Assembly (NCBI GenBank): GCA_949752795.1
Contig: OX457056.1
Span: 178,770,428 to 178,834,427, forward strand
Source of the DNA: Hyperoodon ampullatus
Lineage: Eukaryota; Chordata; Mammalia; Artiodactyla; Ziphiidae
DNA length: 64,000 nt
Direction of reading: 5' to 3'
Below are positions 53,881 to 64,000 of this stretch, one piece after another; positions within the stretch are counted from its first letter, which is position 1; the number at the start of each line of letters is the position of its first letter. The notes under the pieces are model-generated. The model saw nothing but the letters and a program-made list of their open reading frames with translations. It made no database searches and was not told the origin of the DNA. Both the position numbers and the translations under genes were made by a program.

Positions 53881-56159
53881 GTGACTTAAAAATTTAGCAA
53901 ATAAGATAATGGTTTTAACCTGGTTTTAAAATGCTGGGACCCTGTTAACAACTGTTGAGAATAAACTGAAAAAGAAGGAGGCAGAGCAACAGTATCCCTG
54001 TCAGACTAAAAATGCTTCCTAAGCCTTTCTTCCACAGCTAGAACGTCGCTGTGTTTCCTGCACCTAGAACTGGGGTGGGGGAGGGGGGATTGCGTGTTTG
54101 TTTGTTTAAATCTATTAATGACATTGTAAGAACAAGTTTGTTTTCTTTTTATATTGAAACTGTTTCCCTAGGACTTATTTATGTATTTGCTTACTTATTC
54201 AGCATATAGTGATTAAATAAATGCCTACTGTGGGCAGACTTGTGCTAGGCATTGAGGACACATCAGAAAATGAGACACACGCATTCCTTGCCCTCACGGT
54301 CTTTCCAGTCTAGCTTTATTTTGATGGTACCTACTGTAGTACTAAGACAAAATTCAGCATTTAAGCACCAGGGAAATAACAAGAGAAAGACAAGGAGGAA
54401 GGGGAAATGTAGTCCTGTGGGGAGCCATCCCTGATGCCCCAGAAATCAGATCAGGGGCTGTTCTGAGCTCAGTGCTTGCCTAAGCTGTTTTTGTCCTATT
54501 TCCTTCTCTTTCTCCTTAAGCCAGATGAACAGATGCAAGTAGCCCCCAGTTAGCTCCGCTGAGGGATTCCCTAAAAGCTGCGGGGGACAGAGCTTGGGTG
54601 TCTGCTGGGCTCTAAAGGTCCCTGGCTTATCTAGGCAGCTGGTAGAGTGTCCTGTCCCTTTTTTGATCACAGACTTTGCCCTAAGCTGTAGTCATTTGCT
54701 TGTATGAATGCAGATGGGAGGCTTTTTATTTTTTCTCTCCATCCTCCACTGAAATAAAATTAAAAGGTCAACCAAGGACCCTAAACAAGTTGTACCGGGC
54801 TGAAGGGAGAGGAAGCAGGGGGAGTACTTTGTCTGTGGATTAGCTTGTTTACGACAGAGCTAAAAAACATTTTGTTTCAAGCAGAGTTGTATGCCTTTGT
54901 CAATCAAACCAGGCTTGGAAGGGCCAAAAATCAGCCTGTTTGTCACAGAGTCCCCACATGCTTCAGAATCCAGCCCCAGCAGAGGCGCTTGCCGATGTGG
55001 GTACTCATCCTAATCACACTGCTGCTCTGGCCACTCAACAAGGGAGGGTGTATGATGCTTTATCCCAGGGGACCCTGGGACAAGGACTTGAACGCACATA
55101 TTTGTGCCAGGATACACCAGTAAGGGACTGAAGTCAGTCTATGGTGTACTAATGAGTAAGTTACTACTGTTGGCAGTTAGGGCTCAGTCTGGCTGGGGGC
55201 CTCTGGGAGATGGTGTGGAAGCTGCCTCAGAGTCCTCTTACCCAAGAAGTGATGAAGCTTCAGTACACACGCACCAACTCCCTTTGTCACTGACAAAGGG
55301 CTGTCCCCAGGGGTTCAGATTCTGCAGTCTTCTAAGGGAATAGTCTTTTACATGCAGGGAAAGCTTTACAACAGAGAATTGCAGTGCTTGTGGTGTGTGC
55401 AGAGGGTGTATATATAGGAAGACTACCAGCCTTATTGCTACAAGCTCTGATTCTGATGGGAGCAGGAGAGCAATGATCTGGTGATCTCATCACACCCTGA
55501 GCCAAATCACCTTGTCAGAGTTACAAGGACCATGGTCCAGGAATGAGCCAATAGTTACCCTCTGATGGTGACTGATGGGGAAATCAGGATGTCCTGAGGG
55601 GGCCTGAGAATCTGGCTTCTGAATCAGATCTCCCCAAAAGCAGGGTATACAGGACATCTCTATCAGAGGTTGGAACTAGCAGCCAGTGGGGCCTCATCTT
55701 TCTCAAGTTGCAAGTTGTTTTGCCTCCAGTATGTGTATTTAAATAAATTGCTTGCCAAATTATACAAATCTAGAGAGTTCACATAAAAATCCAGATTTCT
55801 AGCTTTCATTAAAAAACAAACAGACAAAAAAAAATCCCTGGAAGACCTGACAGTGCTGGGAATGCTTTTATATATGGCCATAATACCTGGGAGATAAATG
55901 GCAACTTCCCTCCAGGGATGGAAGGTCACAGTCTCAATCAAACTGTCCCCTGGCCATTGAGACCAACAGTCAGTTGCATTTAACAGACAGCTTGGGCTTT
56001 TGCTTTCTTATATCCTGCTTCATTCATTTGTACTCACTACCTGGCTGCTCTAAATGATTGAGTGGGTAGCCCCTGATTTTTATAACCTACTCCCTTCCCC
56101 ACCACACTCTGAGGGCCACTAATGGACAACAAGTTTCAAAGCATTTTGCTGGCGCTCTA
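53881..56159. other. Unassigned, with a MIR/L2-type fragment at 54165-54320
   Basis: 'aataaatgcctactgtgggc' and 'ttccttgccctcacggtctt' at 54165-54320 resemble a MIR/L2-type repeat on the minus strand. 54845-55131 has two overlapping plus-strand frames (92 and 63 aa) with no domain. The first includes a short hydrophobic run but no other gene signal. No exon recognised. Confidence 0.45.
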
Positions 56160-57190
56160 TGACCCCATCCCGACAGTCAGAAAAGTGTTCAACCTCTTGA
56201 CTCTGTTATTTAAGACATTCGAGAACCTTCCATTATCTTGACCCAAACTCTCTTGATTCACATCCCACCAGTTTCATGCCCATAACACATTTTTTCAGGC
56301 AGACTGACCAAACTGGGATATGCAGACTGCATCATAGGAGTTATACTTTCCTATTCTGAACCAAACTTCGTATTTTCTCACCCAAACCTGATTGTCCTTT
56401 CTTATAAGTGGCAAATTATGAAACAATAGACTCACTCTCACTCCTCTCTTTATGTCACAGAGCACATCCAGTCCATTCGCAAATTTTTTCAGCATCACCT
56501 TCAAAATCTACCTGCGTTCCAAGTGCCATATTCCATATCAAATTCCAAAGCCACCATTAGAACACAAGCCACTGTCATTTCTCTTTTAGATTATGCTAAT
56601 GGTTTCCTGATGGGGGTCGCTGCTTCCACCATTGCTGCCAATAGTCTGTGCTCAACACAGCAGCCAGTGTGATTCTTCTGAAACCTAGCTCAGATCACGC
56701 CACCCTTTGCTCAAAGCCCCTCTCCCATGTCCTCTCTGATCTCATCTTCTACTGCCCTCTACTCTCCTACCCCTGATCAACCTGCTCCAGCTGCACTTGC
56801 TTCCTTGCTTTTCTCTGCAGACCCTAGACTGCTAATTCCTTGGACTTCGCGCACTTGCTGTTTCCTCTGCCTGGCATGCTCTTTCCCTGTATATCTGCCA
56901 AACTTAAAATCTAGTCTTCTTCAGGACACAGATCAAATGTCATCTTCTGAATGAGGCCTTCTCTGACCACCTTTTCAAACATTGCAACCCACTCTCCAAC
57001 ACCCCAGAAATCCCAATTTTTATTTTTCTCTAGCTCCTACTACCCTCTGACAGTATTTTACTTTTTCACTCTTACCTGTTTCCCTGAAGGAATTTGGTCT
57101 GTTTCATTCACGGACTTATCCACACTTTCTAGAATGGAGCCTGACTCCGAGTAGTTGCTCTATCATATTTGTTGGGTGAATCAATCAATG
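56160..57190 (+). mobile_element. LINE-2 3' portion, plus
   Basis: The order follows L2: 'ctgatctcatcttctactgc', 'ctgctccagctgcacttgct', 'tgctgtttcctctgcctggc', 'atcaaatgtcatcttctgaa' then 'tgaggccttctctgaccacc', and an end 'catatttgttgggtgaatca'. It is a long, fairly well kept copy of an element that stopped moving before placental mammals radiated. Short open frames inside (56727-56954, 56951-57154) are remnants, not genes. Confidence 0.8.
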
Positions 57191-57659
57191 CCTTTCCTTG
57201 CCCAATTCTCCTTTCCCTGAACAGGAAATTTCCTCTTAATATCTAACTAAGTCTAACTCATTTTCAGAATTGTGTACTTTCCTACATCCTCCAAGAAGCC
57301 TTTCTGATTATTCCTGTTCAGCCTGACTACCATATTTCCTGAAGCTAAAATTATAGATAAAAAAAAAAAAAAACATTGGAAATGATTGTGTTTATCCAGA
57401 AAATTGAGGAGGGAATTGTGTGATTTTCATGGCAACTTCAACAAGTATTTGAAGGCAGAGACAGTGACCAAAAAAAAAAAAAAAAAAAAAAAATCTGTGT
57501 TATAGTTCCATCTGTGCTGCAAAGCTGTTCTATCTGGGTGGGCTTGCAGAGCCTTTTTCGCAAACTCTACCAGGCTGGAGTTAACACACTCATGAATTCT
57601 CTGAATAATTAAGGCAAAGATGCAGGAGAAAAGAAGAGATGAAATAACCATAGCTTTTA
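57191..57659. other. Unassigned, with two poly(A) runs
   Basis: A runs at 57359-57374 and 57470-57493. 57290-57350 may be more L2-like sequence. No gene is seen. Confidence 0.45.
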
Positions 57660-58060
57660 GTATATTGGTTATCTGTGGCTGCATAACAAACCACTATAGC
57701 ACTTAGTGGCTTAAAACACTAAGTGTTTTTTATTGATCATAGATCTATGAATGAGTGGTTCTGTTGATCTGGACTGGGTTCCCCTGATGTCTGCTGGGTT
57801 TGCTTAGGTGTCTTCATCAGCTGGTGTGCTGGCAGAGGGTTGGCTGGTCTAGGATGGAGTCACTCTCATTACTGGCTATTGGCTGGCTGTTAGCTGGAGG
57901 GGGGACGATTAGGTCAAGTATCTATTGTTTTCCAGCATGGGATTGTCCACTTGGGGGTGCCAGGGTTCCCAGAAACTTCTTGGAAACACGTACAGTTTGT
58001 TGGGGGCAGGAAGCTTTCAGTTGGGCAGTGTTAACACATGTATTGCCCTACGAATTTGCA
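57660..58060 (-). repeat. MLT1-like MaLR LTR, minus
   Basis: 'ggttatctgtggctgcataa' then 'caaaccactatagcacttag' and 'tggcttaaaacact' is the reverse complement of an MLT1-type 3' end. The rest is diverged. Confidence 0.6.
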
Positions 58061-58430
58061 TTTTAATATTTCAATTCTCATAGAAAAGTTGGAGACAAAA
58101 GATTAATTGTAAGTTGAGCCTTTGCATTTTTACAGGTATGCTAGCTGCAACCTTCAGTTATAGAACAAAAGAACAGTATCCTGCTTTGCATAGGAAAAGC
58201 TTGGAATGCATTTAGCCAATTTCAAGCTCAAGGAAGGAAACCATGAGCTTGCAAAGCAGTGGCTTCCTTCAGCGGTCACAGACCAAAGGGTCTGCAGATT
58301 CTCTGAGCTCCAGACTTGGGGTGAAGAAAAGGTTCTGTCTTGTCCTTTCAAAATGAGACAAAACTGAGGGACGGGAATGAACAGAGGAGAAGAGAACATG
58401 AACAGAGGACTTCTGATGGACTTGAGGACA
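58061..58430. other. Unassigned sequence
   Basis: Nothing recognised. It ends at the 3' tail of L1 copy D. Confidence 0.5.
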
Positions 58431-61400
58431 TTTTTTTTTTAACAGCTTTATTAGAGTATAATTGCTTTACATTGTTGTGTTAGTTTCTCCTGTATAACAA
58501 AGTGAATCAGCTATACATATACATATATCCCCATATCCCCTCCCTCCCTCCGTATCCCATCCATCTAGGTGGTCACAAAGCACCCAGATGATCTACCTGT
58601 GCTATGCAGCTGCTTCGCACTAGCTATCTATTTTACATTTGGTAGTGTATATATGTCAGTGCCACTCTCTCACTTCACTCCAGCTTATCCTTCCCTCTTC
58701 CCATGTCTTCAAGTCCATTCTCTACATCTGTGTCTTTATTCCTGTCCTGCCCCAGGGTTCTTCAGAACCTTTTTTTTTTCTTTTTTTTTTTAGATTCCAT
58801 ATATATGTGTTAGCATACGGTATTTGTTTTCCTCCTTCTGACTTACTTCACTCTGTATGACAGACTCTAGGTCCATCCACCTCACTACAAATAACTCAAT
58901 TTCGTTTCTTTTTATGGCTGAGTAATATTCCATTGTATATATGTGCCACATCTTCTTTATCTATTCATCTGTTGATGGACACTAAGGTTGCCTCCATATC
59001 CTGGCTATTGTAAATAGGGCTGCAGTGAATATTGTGGTACATGACTCCTTTTGAATTATGGTTTTCTCAGGGTATGTGCCCAGTAGTGGGATTGCTGTCA
59101 TATGGTAGTTCTATTTTTAGTTTTTTAAGGAACGTCCATACTGTTCTCCACAGTGGCTGTATCAATTTATATTCCCACCAAAGGTGCAAGAGGGTTCCCT
59201 TTTCTCCACACCCTCTCCAGCATTTATTGTTTCTAGACCTTTCGATGATGGCCGTTCAGACAAGTGTGAGCTGATACCTCATTGTAGTTTTGATTTGCAT
59301 TTCTCTAATGATTAATGATGTTGAGCATTCTTTCATGTGTTTGTTGGCAGTCTGTGTATCTTCTTTGAAGAAATGTCTCTTTAGGTCTTCTGCCCATTTT
59401 TGCATTTGGTTGTTTGTTTTTGTAATATTCAGCTGCTTGTATATTTTGGAGATTAAGCCTTTGTCAGTTGCTTCATTTGCAAGTATTTTCTCCCATTCTG
59501 AGAGTTGTGTTTTCATCTTGTTTATTGTTTCCTTTGCTGTGCAAAAGCTTTTAAGTTTCATTAGGTCCCATTTGTTTACTTTTGTTTTAATTTCCATTTC
59601 TCTACGAGGTGGGTCAAAAAGGATCTTGCTGTGACTTATGTCATAGAGTGTTGTGCCTATGTTTGCCTCTAAGAGTTTAATTGTGTCTGCCCTTACATTT
59701 AGGTCTTTAATCCATTATGAGTTTATTTTTGTGTATGGTGTTAGGAAGTGTTCTAATTTCATTCTTTAACATGTAGTTGTCCAGTTTTCCCAGCACTACT
59801 TATTGAAGAGGGAGTCTTTTATCCATTATATATTTTTGCCTCCTTTATCAAAAATAAGGTGACTGTATGTCCATGGGTTTATCTCTAGGCTTTCTATCCT
59901 GTTCCACTGATCTATATTTCTGTTTTTGTGCCAGTACTATACTGTCTTGATTACTGTAGCTTTGTAGTATAGTCTGAAATCAGGGAGCCTGATTCCTCCA
60001 GGTCTGTTTTTCTTTCTCAAGATTGCTTTGGCAATTCGGGGTCTTTTGTGTTTCCATAAAAATTGTGAAATTTTTTGTTCTAGTTCTGTGAAAAATGCCA
60101 TTGGTAGTTTGATAAGGATTGCATTGAATCTGTAGATTGGGTAGTATAGTCATTAATTTTGTATCCTGCTACTTCACCAAATTCATTGATTAGCTCTAGT
60201 AGTTTTCTGGTAGCATCTTTAGGATTCTGTATGTATAGTATAATGTCATCTGCAAACAGTGATGGCTTTACTTCTTCTTTCCGATTTGGATTCCTCTTAT
60301 TTCTTTTTCTTCTCTGATTGCTATGGCTTGGACTTCCAAAATTATGTTGAAGTATAGTGGTGAGAGTGGGCAACCTTGTCTTGTTCCTGATCTTAGTGGA
60401 AATGGTTTCAGTTTTTCACCATTGAGAACGATGTTGGCTGTGGGTTTGTCATATATGGCCTCTATTATTTTGAGGTAAGTTCCCTCTATGCCTAGTATCT
60501 GGAGAGTTTTTATCATAAATGGATGTTGAATTTTGCTGAAAGCTTTTACTGCATCTATTGAGATTATCATGTGGTTTTTATCCTTCAATTTGTTAATATG
60601 GTGTATAACATTGATTGATTTGCATATACTGAAGAATCTTTGCATTCCTGAGATAAACCCAACTTGATCATGCTGTATGATCCTTTTAATGTGTTGCTGG
60701 ATTCTGTTTGCTAGTATTTTGTTGAGGATTTTCGCATGTATGTTCATCAGGGATATTGCCCTGTAGTTTTTTTTGTGTGTGACATCTTTGTTCGGTTTTG
60801 GTATCTAGGTGATGGTGGCCTCGTAGAATGAGTTTGTGAGTATTCCTCCCGCTGCTATATTTTGGAAGAGTTTGACAAGTAGAGGTGTTAACTCTTCTGT
60901 AAATATTTGATAGAATTCGCCTGTGAAGCCATCTGGTCCTGGGCTTTTGTTTGTTGGAAGATTTTTAATCACAGTTTCAATTTCAGTGCTTGTGATTGGT
61001 CTGTTTATATTTTCTATTTCTTGCTGGTTCAGTCTTGGAAGGTTGTGCTTTTCTAAGATTTTGTCCATTTCTTCCAGGTTGTCTATTTTATTGGCATATA
61101 ATTGATTGTAATAATCTCTCATGATCCTTTGTATTTCTGCAGCATCAGTTGTTACTTTTCCTTTTTCATTTCTAATTCTGTTAATTTGAGTCTTCTCTCT
61201 TTTTTTCTTGATGAGTCTGGCTAATGTTTTATCAATTTTGTTTACCTTCTCAAAGAACCAGCTTTTAGTTTTATTGATATTTGCTATTGTTTCCTTCATT
61301 TCTTTTTCATTTATTTCTGATCTGAACTTTATGATTTCTTTCCCTCTGCTAACTTTGGGTTGTTTTAGTTCTTCTCCCTCTAATTGCTTTAGGTGTCAGG

Positions 61401-62142
61401 TTAGGTGGTGTATTTCAGATTTTTCTAGTATCTTGAGGTAGGCTTGTATGTCTATAAACTTCCCTCTCAGAGCTGCTTTTGCTGCATACCATAGGTTTTT
61501 GGCCGTCGTGTTTTCATTGTCACTTGTTTCTAGGTATTTTTTGATATCCTCTTTGATTTCTTCAGTGATCAATTGTTTATTTAGTAGTGTATTCTTTAGC
61601 CTCCATGTGTTTGTATTTTTTTAAGTTTTTTCCCTGTAATTGGTCTCTAGTCTCATAGCATAGTGGACAGAAAAGATACGTGATATGATTTCAATTTTCT
61701 TAAATTTGCCAAGGCTATATTTGTGATCCAAGATATGATTTATCCTGGAGAATGTGGCATGAGCACTTGAGAAGAAAGTGTATTGTGTTGTTTTTGGATG
61801 GAATGTCCTATAAATATCAATTAGGTCCATCTTGTTTAATGTGTCATTTAATGCTTCTGTTTCCTTATTTATTTTCATTTTACGTGATCTCTCCATTGGT
61901 GAAAGTGGGGTGTTAAAGTCCCCTACTATGATTGTGTTACTGTCGATATCCACTTTTATGGCTGGTAGCATTTGCCTTATGTATTGAGGTGCTCCTCTGT
62001 TGGGTGCATAAATATTTACAATTTTTATATATTCTTCTTGGATTGATCCTTTGATCATTATGTAGTGTCTGTCTTTGTCTCTTGTAATACTCTTTATTTT
62101 AAAATCTACTTTGTCTGATATGAGAATTGCTGCTCCAGTTTT
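58431..62142 (-). mobile_element. LINE-1 copy D, split by copy E
   Basis: Minus-strand L1 with tail and AATAAA at its 3' end (58431-58452), 3' UTR to 58789 and ORF2 from 58790 up to 62142, where copy E begins in the endonuclease-coding part. The remaining 5' part, if any, lies beyond copy E and outside the window. It has an internal deletion of about 240 bp at about 60154 relative to copy B. Confidence 0.93.
58790..62142 (-). pseudogene. L1 copy D ORF2 remnant, N-terminus cut off
   Basis: Endonuclease (61621-62058), reverse transcriptase (60805-61299 and 60268-60747; core near 60245) and C-terminal pieces (59256-59597) are present in several frames. The endonuclease motif SDH reads SVH. The deletion at about 60154 removes the codons just C-terminal to the reverse-transcriptase core. 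It cannot encode a working protein. Confidence 0.9.
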
Positions 62143-64000
62143 CTTTTTTTTTTTTTTCTAAACATCTTTATTGGAGTATAATTGCTTTACAGTGGTATGT
62201 TAGTTTCTGCTTTATAACAAAGTGAACCTGTTATATATATACATATGTCCCCATATCTCTTTACTGTTGCATCTCCCTCCCTCCCAGCCTCCCTGTCCCA
62301 CCCCTCTAGGTGGTCACAAAGCACCGAGGTGATCTCCCTGTGTTATGCGGCTGCTTCCCACTAGCTATCTACCTTACGTTTGGTAGTGTATATATGTGCA
62401 TGCCTCTCTCTCACTTTGTCCCAGTTTACCCTTCCCCCTCCCCGTATCCTCTGCTCCATTCTCTAGTAGGTCCGTGTCTTTATTCCCTTTTTGCCACTAG
62501 GTTCTCTATGACCTTTTTTTTTCTTTTTCTTTTTTAGATTCCATATATATGTGTTAGCATATGGTATTTGTTTTTCCCTTTGTGATTTACTTCACTCTGT
62601 ATGACAACCTCTAGGTCCACCCACCTCACTACAGATAACACAATTTCATTTCTTTTTATGGCTGAGTAATGTTCCATTGTATATATGTGCCACATCTTCT
62701 TTATTGATTCATCTATCGATGGACACTTAGGTTGCTTCCATGTTCTGACTATAGTAATAGAGCTTCAGTGAACATTTTGGTACATGACTGTTTTTGAATT
62801 ATGGTTTTCTCAGGATATATGCCCAGTAGTGGGTTGCTGGATCGTATGGTAGTTCTATTTTTAGTTTCTTACAGAACCTCCCTACTGTTCTCCATAGTGG
62901 CTGTATCAATTTACATTCCCACCAACAGTGCAAGAGGGTTCCCTTTTCTCCACACCCTCTCCAGCATTTATTGTTTGTAGATTTTTTAATGATGGCCATT
63001 CTAACCGGTGTGAGATGATATCTCATTGTAGTTTTGATTCACATTTCTCTAATGATTAGTGATGTTGAGCGTTCTTTCCTGTGTTTGTTGGCAATCTGTA
63101 TATCTTCTTTGGAGGGATGTCTGTTTAGGTCTCCTTCCCATTTTTGAATTGGGTTGTTTGTCTTTTTGTTATTGAGCTGCATGAGCTGCTTGCATGTTTT
63201 GGAGATTAATCCTTTGTCAGTTGCTTCAGTTGCAAATATTTTCTCCCATTCTGAGGGTTATGTTTTCCTCTTGTTTATGGTTTCCTTTGCTGTGCAAAAG
63301 CTTTGAAGTTTCATAGGTTCCATTTATTTATTTTTGTTTGATTTCCATTTCTCTAGGAGGTGGTTGAACAAGGATCTTGCTGTGATTTATGTCATAGAGT
63401 GTTCTGCCTATGTTTGCCTCTAAGAGTTTTATTGTGTCTGCCCTTACATTTAGGTCTTTAATCCATTTGGAGTTTATTTTTCTGTATGGTGTTATGGAGT
63501 TTTCTAATTTCATTCTTTTACATGTAGCTGTCCGGTTATCCCAGAACTACTTATTAAAGAGGCTGTCTTTTCTCCACTGTATATTCTTCCCTCCTTTATC
63601 AAAAATAAGGTGACCATATGTCCATGGGTTTATCTCTGGGCTCTCTATCCCTTTCCATTGATCTATATTTCTGTTTTTGTGCCAGTACTATACTGTCTTG
63701 ATTACTGTAGCTTTGTAGTATAGTCTGAAGTCTGGGAGCCTGCTTCCTCCAGCTCTGTTTTTTTTTTCTCAAGATTGTTTTGGCTATTTGGGGTCTTTTG
63801 TGTTTCCATGCAAATTGTGAAATTTTTTCTTGTAGTTGTGAAAAATGCCATTGGTAGTTTGATAGGGATTGCATTGAATTTGTAGGTTGCTTTGGGTAGT
63901 ATAATCATTTTCACAATGTTGATTCTTCCAATCCAAGAACATGGTATATCTCTCCATCTGTTTGTATCATATTTAATTTCTTTCATCAGTGTCTTATAAT
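62143..64000 (-). mobile_element. LINE-1 copy E, inserted in copy D, runs off right edge
   Basis: It starts with a T run (62144-62157) and AATAAA (TTTATT at 62167-62172 on the plus strand), then 3' UTR to 62533 and ORF2 from 62534 to the window end. It breaks copy D between 'gctccagttttc' and the sequence that should follow ('ttttgatttcc' in copy B), so it is younger than D. Its 5' end and target-site duplication are outside the window. Confidence 0.93.
62534..64000 (-). pseudogene. L1 copy E ORF2, C-terminal part, broken
   Basis: It includes the Cys-His cluster (62799-63026: [18 protein letters not shown]) and the region before it (63328-63513, 63599-63986). Several frame changes separate these pieces. 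The reverse-transcriptase core lies beyond the right edge. Confidence 0.88.

Noticed and set aside
54845..55131. Small secreted or membrane protein (92 aa with a hydrophobic run)
   Set aside because: A second open frame overlaps it, the hydrophobic run is internal and short, and there are no promoter, splice or domain signs.
1..64000. A new multi-gene system (defence, biosynthetic or similar)
   Set aside because: No cluster of non-L1 genes exists in the window. The sequence is mammalian repeat-rich DNA, and the unusual signals are properties of the L1 family.

Overview
The window is a gene-poor, repeat-dense stretch of mammalian nuclear DNA. It is most likely from a cetacean. Seven tRNA-derived SINEs have the CHR layout (3' boundary sequence, A and B boxes, CG-rich body, A-rich tail), and they sit beside a young LINE-1 (L1) family, diverged MIR, L2 and MER5A copies, and MLT1-like MaLR LTRs. 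CHR SINEs are known from Cetacea, hippos and ruminants. I see no ruminant BovB or Bov-tA copies, so a whale or dolphin fits best. I found no host protein-coding exon, tRNA, rRNA or CRISPR array. Nearly every long open frame is L1 coding sequence, its antisense shadow, a SINE, or low-complexity DNA.

Layout, left to right. 1-3446: L1 copy A (minus), cut by the left edge. 3447-28736: old unique-looking DNA with MIR, MER5A, MLT1-like LTRs, old L1 pieces, five CHR SINEs with clear target-site duplications (TSDs), a (TG)n and a (CA)n microsatellite, and a purine-rich minisatellite-like block. 28737-36055: L1 copy B (minus), full length at 7.3 kb with a 9-bp TSD, an intact ORF1, a damaged ORF2 and a complex 2.2-kb 5' UTR (purine tract, tandem units, CpG-rich segment, YY1-like start). 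38016-43780: L1 copy C (minus), near full length, with about 1.5 kb missing from its 5' UTR. 45642-48320: an old L1 (minus) interrupted by two SINEs and a plus-strand L1 tail. 50434-51180: a short L1 (minus). 51245-52425: two MLT1-like LTRs. 56160-57190: a long L2 copy. 58431-62142: L1 copy D (minus). 62143-64000: L1 copy E (minus), inserted into D and cut by the right edge.

The most interesting observation is in the L1 family. Copy C is joined at a point that matches removal of a GT...AG intron from the copy B 5' UTR (35887 to 34375). That intron has a TACTAAT-like branch site 36 nt from the AG and a very long pyrimidine tract. Copy A ends at exactly the same acceptor-equivalent base. This suggests a spliceable L1 5' UTR and a retrotransposed spliced product. 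Other points are 7-residue (one-heptad) length changes in ORF1, an endonuclease His-to-Asn change in copy B, tandem units in the 5' UTR, and almost uniform minus-strand orientation of the L1s. I did not find a new multi-gene system.
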